From Niallia circulans NBRC 13626 (GTDB taxonomy: Bacteria; Bacillota; Bacilli; Bacillales; Cytobacillaceae), in assembly GCF_001591585.1 (NCBI RefSeq), contig NZ_BCVE01000001.1, forward strand, positions 124,001 through 188,000: a DNA stretch of 64,000 bases, in the 5' to 3' direction. Made by a program: the position numbers and the translations under genes. The notes under the pieces are model-generated. The model saw only the letters and a program-made list of their open reading frames with translations. It was not told the DNA's origin and searched no databases. Below are positions 1-10,452 of this stretch, one piece after another (the first letter of the stretch is position 1; each line of letters begins with the position of its first letter).

Positions 1-609
1 ATCACGGAAAGAGGGATCTGCTACTTTTTCGACCATTATTTGACTATCTTTTACGTGAATTACAGAAACGCAGCAATTATCATGGTGTGGGTAATCAGCC
101 ATATTTAGCAGAGATTTAATGAAAAATCCAATCGTAACACCATGAGAGAAAACCAAAATATTGCCGCCTGTATCTTTATGCTTAGCAATAATATCGTCAA
201 CAGCCGCTCTTGTCCGCGCTAATAATTCAGTAAAGGATTCTCCATCTTGGACTTTGCTTTCCATATCTGTAAAGGAGAAGAGTCTTTCCACTATATCTCC
301 ATGCTGTGCGATAATGTCTGTCTGCAGCATTGCTTCTAACATTCCGAAATTCATTTCTTTTAATCTTGCATCTTTTGTTAATTGAATATTTCTATTACCA
401 ATAGCAAATTTTGCCGTATCTAACACTCTCTGACTATCACTGGCATAAGCAGCCTCAAAAGGTATATCTGATAAACCAGCACCAACCGATCTTGCTTGTA
501 AAATCCCATTTTCTGTTAAAGGAGAATCACAAAACCCTTGCATTCTCTTTTCGATATTATATTGAGTCTCTCCATGTCTGATAAAATACAGTCTCAATTC
601 CTTCTTCAT
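1..609 (-). CDS. Histidine phosphatase family protein (phosphoglycerate mutase-like), 3' end outside window
   Basis: Reading from ATG at 609 gives 203 codons with no stop before the window edge, so the C-terminus is missing. The N-terminus carries the family signature RHGET (residues 11-15) with the phospho-accepting His, and the second catalytic region VFSHG lies near residue 163. Members are phosphatases or mutases acting on small phosphorylated metabolites; the substrate cannot be read from sequence. The start is supported by an AAGGAAGGGAG site upstream. It begins 21 bp after the methyltransferase gene and is probably co-transcribed with it. Confidence 0.9.
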   Translation of the reverse strand, partial: MKKELRLYFIRHGETQYNIEKRMQGFCDSPLTENGILQARSVGAGLSDIPFEAAYASDSQRVLDTAKFAIGNRNIQLTKDARLKEMNFGMLEAMLQTDIIAQHGDIVERLFSFTDMESKVQDGESFTELLARTRAAVDDIIAKHKDTGGNILVFSHGVTIGFFIKSLLNMADYPHHDNCCVSVIHVKDSQIMVEKVADPSFRD

Positions 610-630
610 TTGAAACTCCCTTCCTTTGCT

Positions 631-1362
631 TTATTTTTCACAGGATACTATCAAGAAAAGCGGAATCCTCATTCGCCTTTCATATTCTTCTTTTTGCAGA
701 AAATTTTCTCGTTTTGGCATTCCTTCCCGTAAGTCGGTTATTTTAAAGCCTGCTTCTTTTAACAGTCGAAAATACTCCTCTATCGTGCGATGATATTTTA
801 CTACTTCCTCGTCTATCCATCGCTCAATTCTTTCTCCCATGGAAAAGTAATCATCGACAATCCAATTCGTTCTTTTTTTCGAGGAAACGGAACTTTCAAA
901 TGTAGAAAGACATAGAGGATGCTGCACACTAAAGATAAACTTACCATTATCATTTAACTGATCATATACACCCTGAAAAATTGGCTGTAAGTCTTTAATA
1001 TAGTGAAATAATAAGCGTGAGACAACGATATCCACTTTGCTATTGGTAAATTTCCAATCCTCTAGTGTAGAATGGTAAACAGAAGCAGTTGTGCCATTTA
1101 AAAGATGGGAAGCTTCATCAAACATTCTCTTTGAACCTTCTATTCCTGTATAGCATGCTGCACCTTTTTCTAACAGTTCTATACCAAAACGAGCATCTCC
1201 ACAACCTAAATCAAGGACAGATTTACCGTCTACTTCCCCTAATAGCTCATACAAAATAGGGCTTTCTATACTATTGTTGGGGCTTGTTTCTCGATTTCTT
1301 CTAGCCCGATAACTTTCAAAAAATTGTTCCTTATCGTATAAAGATGAACCTGTATATGCCAT
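631..1362 (-). CDS. Class I SAM-dependent methyltransferase
   Basis: A 243-residue protein with the Rossmann SAM-binding motif I VLDLGCGDARFG around residues 49-60, an acidic second strand ending GIEGS, and a post-motif segment VVSRLLFHYI, as in ubiE/bioC-like methyltransferases. The cytoplasmic substrate (small molecule or protein) is unknown. The ATG follows AGGTGGAGAT. It starts 11 bp after the stop of the broken SGNH hydrolase gene and precedes the histidine phosphatase, so the three look like one operon. Family assignment is secure; function beyond methyl transfer is not. Confidence 0.88.
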   Translation of the reverse strand: MAYTGSSLYDKEQFFESYRARRNRETSPNNSIESPILYELLGEVDGKSVLDLGCGDARFGIELLEKGAACYTGIEGSKRMFDEASHLLNGTTASVYHSTLEDWKFTNSKVDIVVSRLLFHYIKDLQPIFQGVYDQLNDNGKFIFSVQHPLCLSTFESSVSSKKRTNWIVDDYFSMGERIERWIDEEVVKYHRTIEEYFRLLKEAGFKITDLREGMPKRENFLQKEEYERRMRIPLFLIVSCEK

Positions 1363-1373
1363 ATCTCCACCTA

Positions 1374-1933
1374 CTAAATTTCATGTAATTTTTTTACAAG
1401 CAAATCTACTAAAATAGCATAACCTTCTTCCCCAAAATGAAGACCATCATTATGTATACCTTTTAGTTTCTTCTGATAATCTTCTAAAGAGAGCATTTCA
1501 GTATAAAAATCAATAAAGTATGCTCCTGTTTCATTGGCAACTTCCTTAACTGCATTTGCATACCTTGCTAAAACCTCATTTGCCCTCGCAAACTGCAACG
1601 TTTCATCGACGGGAGCTGGCGTAATCAGAATAGCTTTGTCTGGATCAATTAATTGGACGATTCTCCTCCTATTTTTTCGATAGGTGGTAAGTCAATCATC
1701 TTATGAAAGGCTGCATCATTTGCACCAAATAAAATTGTTACTAAATCAGGCTGCTTCTGGATAACATCTGCTTCAATTCTATTTAATGCATCAACCGTGT
1801 TATTCCCATTTATTCCTGCATTGATTATTTCATAATGATCGATTGTATCTGCCAGCATGGCTGTCAAAACAGGTTCGTTTCTAGTTTCTCTCCCTGCGGT
1901 AATACTATCTCCAAAGCATATTAAAACAGGTAT
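1374..1933 (-). pseudogene. SGNH/GDSL-type esterase, frameshifted and lacking a standard start
   Basis: Two reading frames together make one SGNH hydrolase. The first, read from about 1933, has PVLICFGDSITAG (block I, nucleophile Ser) and GANDA (block III). The second has ILITPAPVDE and ends GIHNDGLHFGEEGY, the C-terminal Asp/His block. The frames join near 1683-1690: the first gives MIDLPPIEK then a stop, whereas one extra base would give DLPTYRKN continuing into RIVQLIDP, so one base is missing. The codon where the start should be, after AGGAAGGAGGGAGAAAA, is ATA rather than ATG. Two independent lesions favour a real pseudogene, although sequencing error cannot be excluded for the indel. 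Confidence 0.82.
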
Positions 1934-2088
1934 TTTTTCTCCCTCCTTCCTATAAGAATATTCAAACCACTTGCTTCTATCCTATTTTATACTAATTATA
2001 ATGATTCGTCTTTTTCTTTTCATTGATTAGGGGAAATAAAAAATTACAAGTAGCAATTAGATTATTGCACAAATTACTTCTGCTGAAA

Positions 2089-3153
2089 TTAACCTTTTCG
2101 CTCTGCTAATCTTTTTTCTACACGCTGAAATCCCCATTTCATAATCATTGGGACACAGAATAAGATAAACAACAATCGAAATAGCTGATACGTTGTGATA
2201 ATCGGCAAGTTAGCATGAACAGATTGGCCAAGTACGGCCATTTCTGCCATTCCTCCTGGAGCTAACCCAATAAAAGCAGTCAATAATGAGATATCCTGAT
2301 CTACACTTACTAAAATATAGCCAAGTACTAAAGAAAAAAGGACTAGTAAGGCAGAAGTTACTGTTACCACGCTTAAAAACTTTGCTTTGTTTTCGATATT
2401 ACCAAATTTAATTTGTAAACCTAGATCAATACCTATCAATGTTTGCGCCACACATGCAAGAGTTGTCGGAATTGCAGGTACATCCATCCCAGCAATCGAT
2501 ATAGTTGCAACAAGAAGCATCGGACCAATCATAAACGGCGCTGGAAACTTCCACTTTTTTACTATGCTTGCAATTAAATAGCAAAAGAATAAGATCAAGA
2601 AAATGATCCAATGATAGCCCGGGCTTCCATTAGTGGATGTTACCGCTGCCACTCCTTGATTGCCATACAAAATCGGACTATATACGAGGAGTGGAACGAG
2701 AATCATGACAGATAAAATTCTACTTATTTGAATAACTGTAACGACAGTGAGATCAATTCCTTTTATTTCTGAACTAATCGCCACCATTTGAGATAGTCCC
2801 CCTGGGATACTGCCGGCAACAGTTGATTTTAAATTACTATGCGTTAATCTTGAGGTTATAAAGGCGAGAAGTATACTAAAGGCAAGCATAACAACCGTCA
2901 TGAAAAGCATAGAGGGGAGATGGATCCCCATTTCAATAAGTGTCTGGCTGGTAAATTGTCTTCCAATGAGGTAGCCAATAACAAGGAGTCCGATATCTCG
3001 AAATGAGAAAGGTAATTTCGGAGAGATTTTGGCAAGCCGCACATAAAGGATCGTACTGAACATGGGGCCAAGCAGCCAAGACAGGGGAAGCTGGCATACT
3101 TGAAACACCCATCCTCCAAGTACAGCGCTTAAACATAAGAAAAGTAATGACAT
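2089..3153 (-). CDS. AbrB-family integral membrane protein (putative ammonia monooxygenase-like)
   Basis: A 354-residue hydrophobic protein with about ten membrane segments in two homologous halves. Each half has a Gly-rich signature: SIPGGLSQMVAIS near residue 115 and GLAPGGMAEMAVLG near residue 290. This duplicated pattern is typical of the bacterial AbrB membrane family (often misleadingly named ammonia monooxygenase or AbrB regulator). Transport or regulatory function is not established for the family. The ATG follows AAGGGATCG with good spacing. It stands alone between the SGNH pseudogene and a secreted protein gene. Confidence 0.85.
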   Translation of the reverse strand: MSLLFLCLSAVLGGWVFQVCQLPLSWLLGPMFSTILYVRLAKISPKLPFSFRDIGLLVIGYLIGRQFTSQTLIEMGIHLPSMLFMTVVMLAFSILLAFITSRLTHSNLKSTVAGSIPGGLSQMVAISSEIKGIDLTVVTVIQISRILSVMILVPLLVYSPILYGNQGVAAVTSTNGSPGYHWIIFLILFFCYLIASIVKKWKFPAPFMIGPMLLVATISIAGMDVPAIPTTLACVAQTLIGIDLGLQIKFGNIENKAKFLSVVTVTSALLVLFSLVLGYILVSVDQDISLLTAFIGLAPGGMAEMAVLGQSVHANLPIITTYQLFRLLFILFCVPMIMKWGFQRVEKRLAERKG

Positions 3154-3229
3154 AATTTCGATCCCTTCATAAAGAAATAAGTACTTTCATTATACTACTT
3201 ATTTCTCCTTAAAATGAAGAATCTCTTGT

Positions 3230-4006
3230 TTATTGGTGATTCGTTCCTTTATAACTAATTTCCTTCACTTTTACTTTTTCTAATACCCATTCTTCCTTTT
3301 TCCATATCCACCAAGTTTCTAAGTAACCAATCGTATCAACTGTCGCCAGTCCACTAATTCTTTGTTTCCCTTTCATCGCCGTTTGATTGTTAAATCGTGT
3401 TACTTTTAATTCAGAGAAAGGGGATAAAATTAATTCAGTTGGTTCATTTAATCTTCCTTTATGGTAAAGACCTAGTTTCTCATAATGGTTTCTCCGATCA
3501 TACAAATCGAAAATATATGTTTTTTCTTTGTTTATTTTTATTTCAGCTTTATAGGCATCTTTAAACTGACTTTCAACCGATGCCAACTCTGGTTTTTCCA
3601 ATTCTATTAAATGATTGCCTTGCAGTTGAAAGAAATAAAAGTTTTTTTCTGTCCCTCTTTCATTCGCAGAAACAGTAAGTAATATTTCTTTCTGATGATC
3701 ATCATTTATATCGATTATATGTAATGTAGGATCAAATCCGCCTTCCACTGTTAGAGTGGCGCCCTTATCTTTTCCTTTCGTTACCTTCAGGGAAAATTCC
3801 TTAAAGAAATTACTATTTTCAGGCTGATCGGATGCATCTCCTTTTAATTGCACAATTTCTTCCTGCTCATCATTAGTTATATCAATTTTTTCTTCCAAAA
3901 TTAATTTGTTTGTTTTATCTTCTTTTTCCATTGCATATACACCAGTAATAGCAGTTAAAGTCATCAAAAAGAAAGCACATAAAGCAACAAGCATTTCCCT
4001 TCTCAT
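3230..4006 (-). CDS. Secreted or membrane-anchored protein of unknown function
   Basis: A 258-residue protein with an N-terminal signal sequence (basic MRREM, hydrophobic core to about residue 25, ending VYAME). It lacks a lipobox Cys. The rest is hydrophilic and beta-rich; the segment DINDDHQKEILLTVS resembles the Asp-rich loops of FG-GAP/VCBS-like propeller repeats, and similar patterns occur around DITNDEQEEIVQL. I do not recognise a named family. The ATG is preceded by AGGGAGGTTTTAGC. It probably acts outside the membrane; function unknown. Confidence 0.75.
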   Translation of the reverse strand: MRREMLVALCAFFLMTLTAITGVYAMEKEDKTNKLILEEKIDITNDEQEEIVQLKGDASDQPENSNFFKEFSLKVTKGKDKGATLTVEGGFDPTLHIIDINDDHQKEILLTVSANERGTEKNFYFFQLQGNHLIELEKPELASVESQFKDAYKAEIKINKEKTYIFDLYDRRNHYEKLGLYHKGRLNEPTELILSPFSELKVTRFNNQTAMKGKQRISGLATVDTIGYLETWWIWKKEEWVLEKVKVKEISYKGTNHQ

Positions 4007-4089
4007 GCTAAAACCTCCCTATGTCTTATTACTTTTAGAGTGTCCTTTTTTGGTAAAATCATGTAAGAAAGGAAAAGAAAATTTAATAG

Positions 4090-4335
4090 AAGGTTTTTGC
4101 ATAAAGTAAAGCGGCATTATTAGAAGGTAAATGAGCTCTATCGTTCTTGATTTTCGTATTAAAAAAGCGGGGGTTGCTCGGATAAAGGCTGCTATTTTCA
4201 GTGGTATTATAAAAAGTAGTATTCATTTGTTTGATGAACGCTATTTTCACCGGCATTCTTCGCAAAAGTGGTTTTCTTTCATTCGATGAACGCTTTTTCC
4301 CCTTCGTTCTCTTCAATAGAGGTTTTCATCGCTTT
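4090..4335. repeat. Imperfect tandem repeat with about 50-base period in gene-free region 4007-4426
   Basis: Read on the minus strand, units begin with GGAAAAAGCG, GGGAAAAAGCGTTCATC, GGTGAAAATAGCGTTCATC and CTGAAAATAGC. The complete units are about 50 bases long. A 77-codon open frame crosses the repeat but has no convincing ribosome site and a composition dictated by the repeat, so I do not call it a gene. No transposase or structured RNA was recognised. Confidence 0.5.
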
Positions 4336-4426
4336 TTCCTATATCCAAAACTTATTCATTTATAAAAAGAAGTTCCCGATTCGCAGGTTAACCTTGCGAA
4401 TCAGAAACCTCTTATTCTAATATTAT

Positions 4427-6862
4427 TTATACTTGCTCATCGCTAACTTTTTCTTCCCATAATTCAACAATTTTACCTGCTTCTGTTTCATCGATAATAA
4501 AGGATCCATTTGAATAGCGATCATTAAAACGAAGATCTGCTGTTTTCACCGATTCAATTTCGCCTTTTTCGGTTTGAATATAAATGGTATCTTGTGCCCC
4601 AGCTATTGTCATCCCAACAATTCGGTGTGGATTTGCTTTTAATTCTCGAAGCATAATCAAGCCTCGTTTTGCTCTTCCAGAAAACTCAAATTCAGTGAGT
4701 TTCATTTTTTTTATGGAACCGCGTTGCGTAATAATAACGACGCTTTCCTGCTGAGGATTTGTTATAACTTTACCAGCAACAACATAATCATTGTCTTTAA
4801 GATTAATACCTTTTACACCAGCTGCTCTTGCGCCAACGATATTGATTTCTTCTTCATGGAATCGTAAGGCATAGCCGATATGAGTTGCTATTAAAACTTC
4901 TTGTTTACCGTTTGTTAGGAAAACATCTACTACTTCGTCGACTCCTTTTAGGTTAATAGCAACTAATGGTTTAGAGTAACGCTGTGCTTTATAGTTAATC
5001 AACTCTGTTTTCTTTGCCATACCATTTTTCGTAAAGAAAAGCAGATATTGAGTTTGTTCAAAATCTTTTATAGGCATCGCCTTAATAATCGATTCATCTC
5101 GGTCAATTGGTATAATATTGGAAATATGCTGACCGAGATCCTTCCAGCGTATATCTGGCAATTCGTGTACCGGTAAATAGAGATAATTGCCTTTGTCTGT
5201 AAACAATAACAAGACTTCAGTTGTGTTTACATCTATCTTAGCAAGTATTCTATCTGTATCTTTCATGCCAAAATCTTGGCCATTGCTCGCTGCATAAGAA
5301 CGCTGGCTTGTGCGCTTAATATATCCATCTTTCGTTACAGTGACAATTACATCTTCACTCGCTATTAAGACTTCAAGATTGATTTTAATTTCTTCAATTT
5401 CATCTTGTATTAATGTACGTCTTTCACTAACAAAGCGTTTTTTTACGTCTTTTAGTTCTTTTTTAATAACCGAAAGCAATTTCTTTTCACTTGCTAGGAT
5501 TGCCGTCCACTCTTCAATTTTTTTAGCCAACTCTGCCGCCTCTGCTTCTAATGCCGTTATATCTGTATTGGTTAAGCGGTATAACTGTAAAGACACAATT
5601 GCTTCTGCTTGAGGCTCAGTAAATTGAAAAGCAGCCATTAAGTTATTTTTCGCATCTCGTTTATCTTTTGATGCGCGGATCGTTGCTATAACCTCATCAA
5701 GAATAGATAATGCTTTAATTAATCCATCCACAATATGCTCTCGATCTTTAGCTTTTTGCAAGTCGAATTCAGTACGTCGTTTAATCGTTTCTTTTTGATG
5801 CTCGATATAAGCATCAAGTAAAGCGATAATTCCCATTAACTTTGGACGTTTATTATGAATGGCAACCATATTAAAGCTGTAGGTAATCTGTAGATCGGTA
5901 TTTTTAAATAAGAAATTTAGAATTCCGTTTGCATCTACTTCTTTTTTTAACTCAATTACAATTCGCAATCCTGTACGATCCGTTTCATCTCTTACTTCTG
6001 CAATTCCTTCAACTTTACGATCCAAACGCAATTCATCAATCTTTTTCACAAGATTGCTTTTATTTAGCTCATAAGGAACCTCGGTAATGACAATTTGCTG
6101 CTTGCCGCCTCTTAATGTTTCAATTTCTGTTTTCCCGCGAACAATGATTTTCCCTTTACCAGTCTCATATGCCTTTTTAATGCCTTCTACTCCTTGGATA
6201 ATACCACCAGTCGGAAAATCTGGACCTTTTATATGTTTCATAACGTCTTCCACTGTACAATTTGGTGAATCCATGCGCTCAATCACACCATCGATAACTT
6301 CTCCCAAATGATGTGGTGGTATATCTGTTGCATATCCTGCCGAGATACCTGTAGAACCATTCACTAACAAATTCGGAAATTTCGCTGGTAACACCGTTGG
6401 TTCATTGGATGTATCATCAAAGTTTGGAATGAAATCAACTGTTCTTTTTTCAATATCACGGAGTAACTCTGCAGAAATAGCCGATAATCTAGCCTCTGTA
6501 TAACGCATAGCTGCCGGCGGATCCCCGTCAATACTACCGTTATTTCCGTGCATTTCAATTAGGACATTACGAACCTTCCATTCTTGACTCATTCTTACCA
6601 TCGCATCATATACAGAAGAATCGCCGTGGGGATGGTAATTACCAATAACATTCCCGACTGTTTTTGCTGATTTACGGAAATGTTTATCATGTGTATTTCC
6701 TTCTTCATGCATCGCATAAAGAATACGACGCTGAACAGGCTTTAATCCATCTCTCGCATCCGGTAACGCCCGTTCTTGAATAATGTATTTACTATACCGT
6801 CCAAAACGATCACCGAGAACATCCTCTAAAGGTAAATCACGGTATTGCTCTAATGAACTCAT
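4427..6862 (-). CDS. parC: DNA topoisomerase IV subunit A
   Basis: An 811-residue protein with the breakage-reunion domain (about 1-490) and the C-terminal beta-pinwheel domain (about 500-800). The active-site Tyr lies in [11 protein letters not shown] near residue 120. The quinolone-resistance region is [12 protein letters not shown] with both Ser present and Asp86 at the position of S. aureus GrlA Glu84, a conservative difference. It lacks the GyrA-box and has the ParC-type N-terminus [20 protein letters not shown], separating it from GyrA. With ParE it decatenates daughter chromosomes. The start overlaps the parE stop by 4 bases (ATGA), so the two are translationally coupled. Confidence 0.97.
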   Translation of the reverse strand: MSSLEQYRDLPLEDVLGDRFGRYSKYIIQERALPDARDGLKPVQRRILYAMHEEGNTHDKHFRKSAKTVGNVIGNYHPHGDSSVYDAMVRMSQEWKVRNVLIEMHGNNGSIDGDPPAAMRYTEARLSAISAELLRDIEKRTVDFIPNFDDTSNEPTVLPAKFPNLLVNGSTGISAGYATDIPPHHLGEVIDGVIERMDSPNCTVEDVMKHIKGPDFPTGGIIQGVEGIKKAYETGKGKIIVRGKTEIETLRGGKQQIVITEVPYELNKSNLVKKIDELRLDRKVEGIAEVRDETDRTGLRIVIELKKEVDANGILNFLFKNTDLQITYSFNMVAIHNKRPKLMGIIALLDAYIEHQKETIKRRTEFDLQKAKDREHIVDGLIKALSILDEVIATIRASKDKRDAKNNLMAAFQFTEPQAEAIVSLQLYRLTNTDITALEAEAAELAKKIEEWTAILASEKKLLSVIKKELKDVKKRFVSERRTLIQDEIEEIKINLEVLIASEDVIVTVTKDGYIKRTSQRSYAASNGQDFGMKDTDRILAKIDVNTTEVLLLFTDKGNYLYLPVHELPDIRWKDLGQHISNIIPIDRDESIIKAMPIKDFEQTQYLLFFTKNGMAKKTELINYKAQRYSKPLVAINLKGVDEVVDVFLTNGKQEVLIATHIGYALRFHEEEINIVGARAAGVKGINLKDNDYVVAGKVITNPQQESVVIITQRGSIKKMKLTEFEFSGRAKRGLIMLRELKANPHRIVGMTIAGAQDTIYIQTEKGEIESVKTADLRFNDRYSNGSFIIDETEAGKIVELWEEKVSDEQV

Positions 6863-8838
6863 GATGGACTCTCCTCCTCAGTGACCATAATATTTTCATT
6901 TTCGAGAATATTGCCTTCTTCTTCTAATCCAAATGCAACATTCGATTCAATCCATTTTCTACGTGGCTCAACCTTATCACCCATTAATGTTGTGACACGA
7001 CGCTCTGCACGGGCCAGATCATCTATCTTAACTCGTATTAATGTTCTTGTTTCAGGATTCATCGTTGTTTCCCAAAGTTGATCGGCATTCATCTCGCCAA
7101 GACCTTTATACCTTTGCAAAATATAGCCTTTTCCCACTTTTTTAATGGTATCTTGCAAGTCATCATCACTCCATGAGTATTCAATGACTTCTTTTTTTCC
7201 AGAACCTTTACTAACCTTATACAATGGAGGTAAAGCGATATATACCTTACCTGCTTCTACTAGAGGTTTCATATAGCGATAGAAAAACGTTAATAGAAGA
7301 ACTTGAATATGTGCACCGTCTGTATCAGCATCTGTCATGATGATGACTTTATCATAGTTTGAATCCTCTACTTTAAAGTCGGCTCCCACTCCAGCTCCAA
7401 TCGCATGAATAATTGTGTTTATCTCTTCGTTTTTAAAGATATCTGCAAGCTTTGCTTTTTCTGTATTAATTACTTTTCCGCGCAATGGAAGAACAGCTTG
7501 AAAGCGGCGATCTCGCCCTTGTTTTGCGGAACCACCAGCAGAATCTCCTTCCACTAAATATAATTCATTTCTTTGTGGGTTTTTCGATTGGGCAGGAGTT
7601 AGCTTACCAGAAAGAACAGCCTCTCCACGTTTACGTTTTTTCCCGCTTCTTGCTTCTTCTCTTGCTTTTCGAGCAGCTTCTCTAGCTTGTGCCGCTTTAA
7701 TCGATTTTTTAATTAAAAGGGAGCTGACTTCAGGATTTTCCTCAAAGAAATAAGCTAAGTGTTCAGAAACAACAGCATCCACAGCTGATCTTGCCTCACT
7801 TGTCCCTAATTTTCCTTTTGTCTGCCCTTCAAATTGTAATAAATCTTCCGGTACACGTACAGAAACGATAGCAGATAAACCTTCACGGATATCGGAACCA
7901 TCCAAGTTTTTATCCTTTTCTTTCAGAAGATTAACTTTACGCGCATATTCGTTAAACATACGAGTCATGGCTGTTTTGGCCCCAGCTTCATGTGTCCCGC
8001 CATCCTTTGTGCGGACATTATTAACAAAGGACAAAACATTTTCTGAATAGCCATCGTTGAATTGAAAAGCATATTCCACTTCAATCCCGTTACTTTCGCC
8101 TTCAAGACTTACGACTGGATGCAAGGTATCTTTCTCTTCATTTAAATATTCAACAAATGCTTCTATTCCATTTTCATAATGGAAAACACCGTGCTCATTA
8201 TTTCTTTCATCGATAATTTCAATTCTTAGCCCTTTTAATAAAAAGGCAGATTCTCTTAATCGTTCACAAAGCGTTTCATAATTATAAGTGGTTGTTGAAA
8301 ATATCGCTGGATCTGGCTTAAAGTGAATCGTTGTTCCAGTTTGATTTGTTTTCCCGACTTTTTCTAGTGTGGTGACAGGTTTTCCGCCGTTTTCAAAACG
8401 TTGTTCATAAATAAAGCCATCGCGCTTGATCTTTACAACAACCCATTCTGATAATGCGTTCACAACAGAAGCACCTACACCATGTAAGCCGCCACTTGTT
8501 TTGTAACCGCCTTGTCCAAATTTTCCTCCAGCATGAAGAATGGTAAAGATAACTTCAGGAGTTGGCTTTCCAATCTTATGCATTCCAGTCGGCATTCCAC
8601 GTCCTCTATCTTTGACACTAATGGAATTGTCGCGATGAATTTTTACAATAATTGCATCTCCATATCCAGCCAGTGCTTCATCGACTGCGTTATCTACAAT
8701 TTCATATACAAGATGATGCAAACCTCTAGAATCTGTACTCCCGATATACATACCTGGACGTTTTCTGACAGCTTCTAAACCTTCTAACACCTGAATGGCA
8801 TCATCATTATATTCGAATGCTTGCTGATTTTTTGCCAC
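6859..8838 (-). CDS. parE: DNA topoisomerase IV subunit B
   Basis: GHKL ATPase (about 1-220: [34 protein letters not shown]), transducer domain and TOPRIM domain ([33 protein letters not shown]), ending in the type IIA C-terminal region. I place the start at GTG 8838: AAAGGGG lies seven bases upstream, and the product then begins [16 protein letters not shown] as in ParE relatives. ATG at 8844 is in frame but only one base after that Shine-Dalgarno; the frame stays open to 8901. The product is a 660-residue ATPase subunit. An extended -10 promoter and LexA-like box lie upstream. Confidence 0.95.
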   Translation of the reverse strand: MAKNQQAFEYNDDAIQVLEGLEAVRKRPGMYIGSTDSRGLHHLVYEIVDNAVDEALAGYGDAIIVKIHRDNSISVKDRGRGMPTGMHKIGKPTPEVIFTILHAGGKFGQGGYKTSGGLHGVGASVVNALSEWVVVKIKRDGFIYEQRFENGGKPVTTLEKVGKTNQTGTTIHFKPDPAIFSTTTYNYETLCERLRESAFLLKGLRIEIIDERNNEHGVFHYENGIEAFVEYLNEEKDTLHPVVSLEGESNGIEVEYAFQFNDGYSENVLSFVNNVRTKDGGTHEAGAKTAMTRMFNEYARKVNLLKEKDKNLDGSDIREGLSAIVSVRVPEDLLQFEGQTKGKLGTSEARSAVDAVVSEHLAYFFEENPEVSSLLIKKSIKAAQAREAARKAREEARSGKKRKRGEAVLSGKLTPAQSKNPQRNELYLVEGDSAGGSAKQGRDRRFQAVLPLRGKVINTEKAKLADIFKNEEINTIIHAIGAGVGADFKVEDSNYDKVIIMTDADTDGAHIQVLLLTFFYRYMKPLVEAGKVYIALPPLYKVSKGSGKKEVIEYSWSDDDLQDTIKKVGKGYILQRYKGLGEMNADQLWETTMNPETRTLIRVKIDDLARAERRVTTLMGDKVEPRRKWIESNVAFGLEEEGNILENENIMVTEEESPS

Positions 8839-9147
8839 TGACATACCCCTTTCACTTCTACAAATCCGACATAGTATCTTTCTATGTATCATGTCGAACA
8901 ATTGTTTATGTATTCGTCTAAAAAACGAATTATCCTCTAAGATTCAAAACATTTATCGGAAAATTGTTTATTAGGCAGTTAAGAATTTTTGTCACTTTCT
9001 TATATAAAGCTAATTTCTATCGTTAACAATAATTCTAAAACAGCCCTGCTTTTTATTAGACGAGTTTAAAAGAAGGCTTTTTCTACTAACCTTCTTTTTT
9101 CAAATTATCGAATTTTAATAAACAGTTGTTGATACCTGTCTGATTAA

Positions 9148-9159
9148 GAACATTTGTTC
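9148..9159 (-). promoter_or_regulatory. LexA (DinR)-type box at the parEC promoter
   Basis: GAACATTTGTTC matches the Bacillus LexA core GAAC-N4-GTTC with both half-sites perfect. It lies nine bases downstream of a minus-strand extended -10 (TGCTACAAT, hexamer 9169-9174), so a bound repressor would cover the transcription start. No convincing -35 at 17 bp was found. Otherwise the gene-free stretch 8839-9430 shows only AT-rich sequence. LexA control of parEC has, to my recollection, been described in B. subtilis. Confidence 0.65.
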
Positions 9160-9430
9160 TCATTTCGTATTGTAGCACATATTCTCATTTTTCACGTTCA
9201 ATTTCCATTTTATCTTTCGATTTTTTCCCGACAAAACCAATATTATACCAATAATGGCAAAAGCAAAAGATTTTTTTAAAGAGGATTTCCTCTTTTTATC
9301 TATATTATGTTAACACAGATTCTATGGAAAAACGAATAAGATTATAAATACTGTCTTCTTTTTTTTAAAATTGATAACGTTTTAACCACTCAAACAAACA
9401 GTCTTTATAGGATAAATGCTATTCTATTAC

Positions 9431-9478
9431 AAACGACAAAGCAGAATGATTAGTGACAACCATTCTGCTTTGTCGTTT
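9431..9478 (-). terminator. Strong hairpin after yneT
   Basis: A perfect 18-bp inverted repeat (AAACGACAAAGCAGAATG and its complement) with a 12-base loop, ending 2 bases from the yneT stop. The T-tract is weak (GTTTGTAATAG), but position and stability fit a transcription terminator that insulates parEC from yneT. Confidence 0.75.
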
Positions 9479-9479
9479 C

Positions 9480-9893
9480 CTATTTTGTCATCGCATGTTC
9501 TACTTTAATGCAGCGATCCATGATTACCGTATAGCCTTTTTCTGTTAGATCATGAAATGTTTCTTCATGTACAAGCCCCAATTGAGCCCAAAATACATCT
9601 GCATCTATTTTTTCAAAGTCAGCTGCAACCTCTGGTAAGAATTCCGATCTTCTAAATACATTAACAATATCAACATGTCCCTCGATATCTGTTAATTGCT
9701 TAACTGCTTTTACACCTAGCACTTCGTCCACCGTTGGATTTACGGGGATAATTTCATATCCTGCCTTTTGCATTGCCTCTGAAACCATATAGGATGTTCT
9801 GGAAGGATTATCGCTTAAGCCAACTACCGCAATTTTTTTCGCTTTTTTTAAAATTTTTCCAATTTCTTCTCGACTTGGATTTTCAATTGTCAT
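9480..9893 (-). CDS. yneT: CoA-binding domain protein, YneT/YccU family
   Basis: A 137-residue Rossmann-fold CoA-binding protein: the nucleotide motif IAVVGLSDNPSRTSYMV is near residue 20, IIPVNP near residue 52, and the C-terminal half has VDIVNVFRRSEF and MDRCIKVEH. Length matches B. subtilis YneT, which also lies upstream of parE, so gene order supports the symbol. The biochemical role is unknown. The ATG is preceded by AAAGGAGCGATTTTA. Confidence 0.9.
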   Translation of the reverse strand: MTIENPSREEIGKILKKAKKIAVVGLSDNPSRTSYMVSEAMQKAGYEIIPVNPTVDEVLGVKAVKQLTDIEGHVDIVNVFRRSEFLPEVAADFEKIDADVFWAQLGLVHEETFHDLTEKGYTVIMDRCIKVEHAMTK

Positions 9894-10452
9894 TAAAATC
9901 GCTCCTTTTCCAATTCATTTCTAGTATATTTCCCCAAAGAGGGAAGAAAAAACGATGGAAAGCATAATAGAATACACTATAACAATAGCAAATTTTTCCA
10001 CACTTCAAAAGAAAATTGCATTATTTACAAAGATTTATTCCAACCTAAAGTTTTTAGCAATATCTAAACATCTGCAGGGATCATTTTCAAATAATACCTT
10101 AAATCTCCCCACTTATCATTCTAATAAATGCTCGCAAGACTTATATCGGTTCCCAGAAAGCACGCTTTTCCATTGTTTTATATTGAACACTGAAGCAATA
10201 TTATTCATTATAATTCCCTCTATCCCTTCCAAAATAGTTACTCTAAAAACAATGTGCTTCCATTTTTTAATTCATTATCGCTTCTTTTTAAAACAAAATT
10301 GGTATTTATTACTAGCCTTTTTCCTTTGTTTTTTTAGAAAAAAAAAGTAGAAACATCCAGCGAAAAAAATATTTTCAAAAGTTACTTATATACTGCTTAT
10401 CCCTGCCGATATAGTAGTGTAAATATTATTTTAACTTAAAGGAGAAATCTGC
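9894..10452. other. Gene-free stretch upstream of the chemoreceptor gene
   Basis: About 560 bases of AT-rich DNA. A 131-codon frame on the plus strand (9955-10350) has no ribosome site, low-complexity composition and no recognisable domain, so I treat it as noncoding. The only functional signal I see is the SigD-like promoter near its right end. Confidence 0.6.
10386..10412 (+). promoter_or_regulatory. Probable SigD promoter of the chemoreceptor gene
   Basis: GCCGATAT at 10405-10412 is an exact match to the Bacillus SigD -10 element. The -35 (consensus TAAA) is weak at the expected distance, with TTAT at 10386-10389. The distance of about 40 bases to the ribosome site and the nature of the gene (methyl-accepting chemotaxis protein) support motility-sigma control. 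Confidence 0.6.

Noticed and set aside
1987-2001. PerR/Fur-like sequence TTATACTAATTATAA upstream of the SGNH pseudogene
   Set aside because: AT-rich promoter sequence with -10-like TATAAT can explain the match; the downstream gene is broken.
4083-4316. 77-codon minus-strand frame
   Set aside because: It lies across the 50-base tandem repeat, and its sequence follows the repeat units rather than a protein pattern.
6574-6640. Asp instead of Glu at the ParC quinolone-determining position
   Set aside because: Conservative and, as I recall, common in Bacillus ParC; not evidence of acquired resistance.
9955-10350. 131-codon plus-strand frame upstream of the chemoreceptor gene
   Set aside because: No ribosome site, low-complexity composition with many Ile/Phe/Ser/Lys from AT-rich DNA, no recognisable domain.
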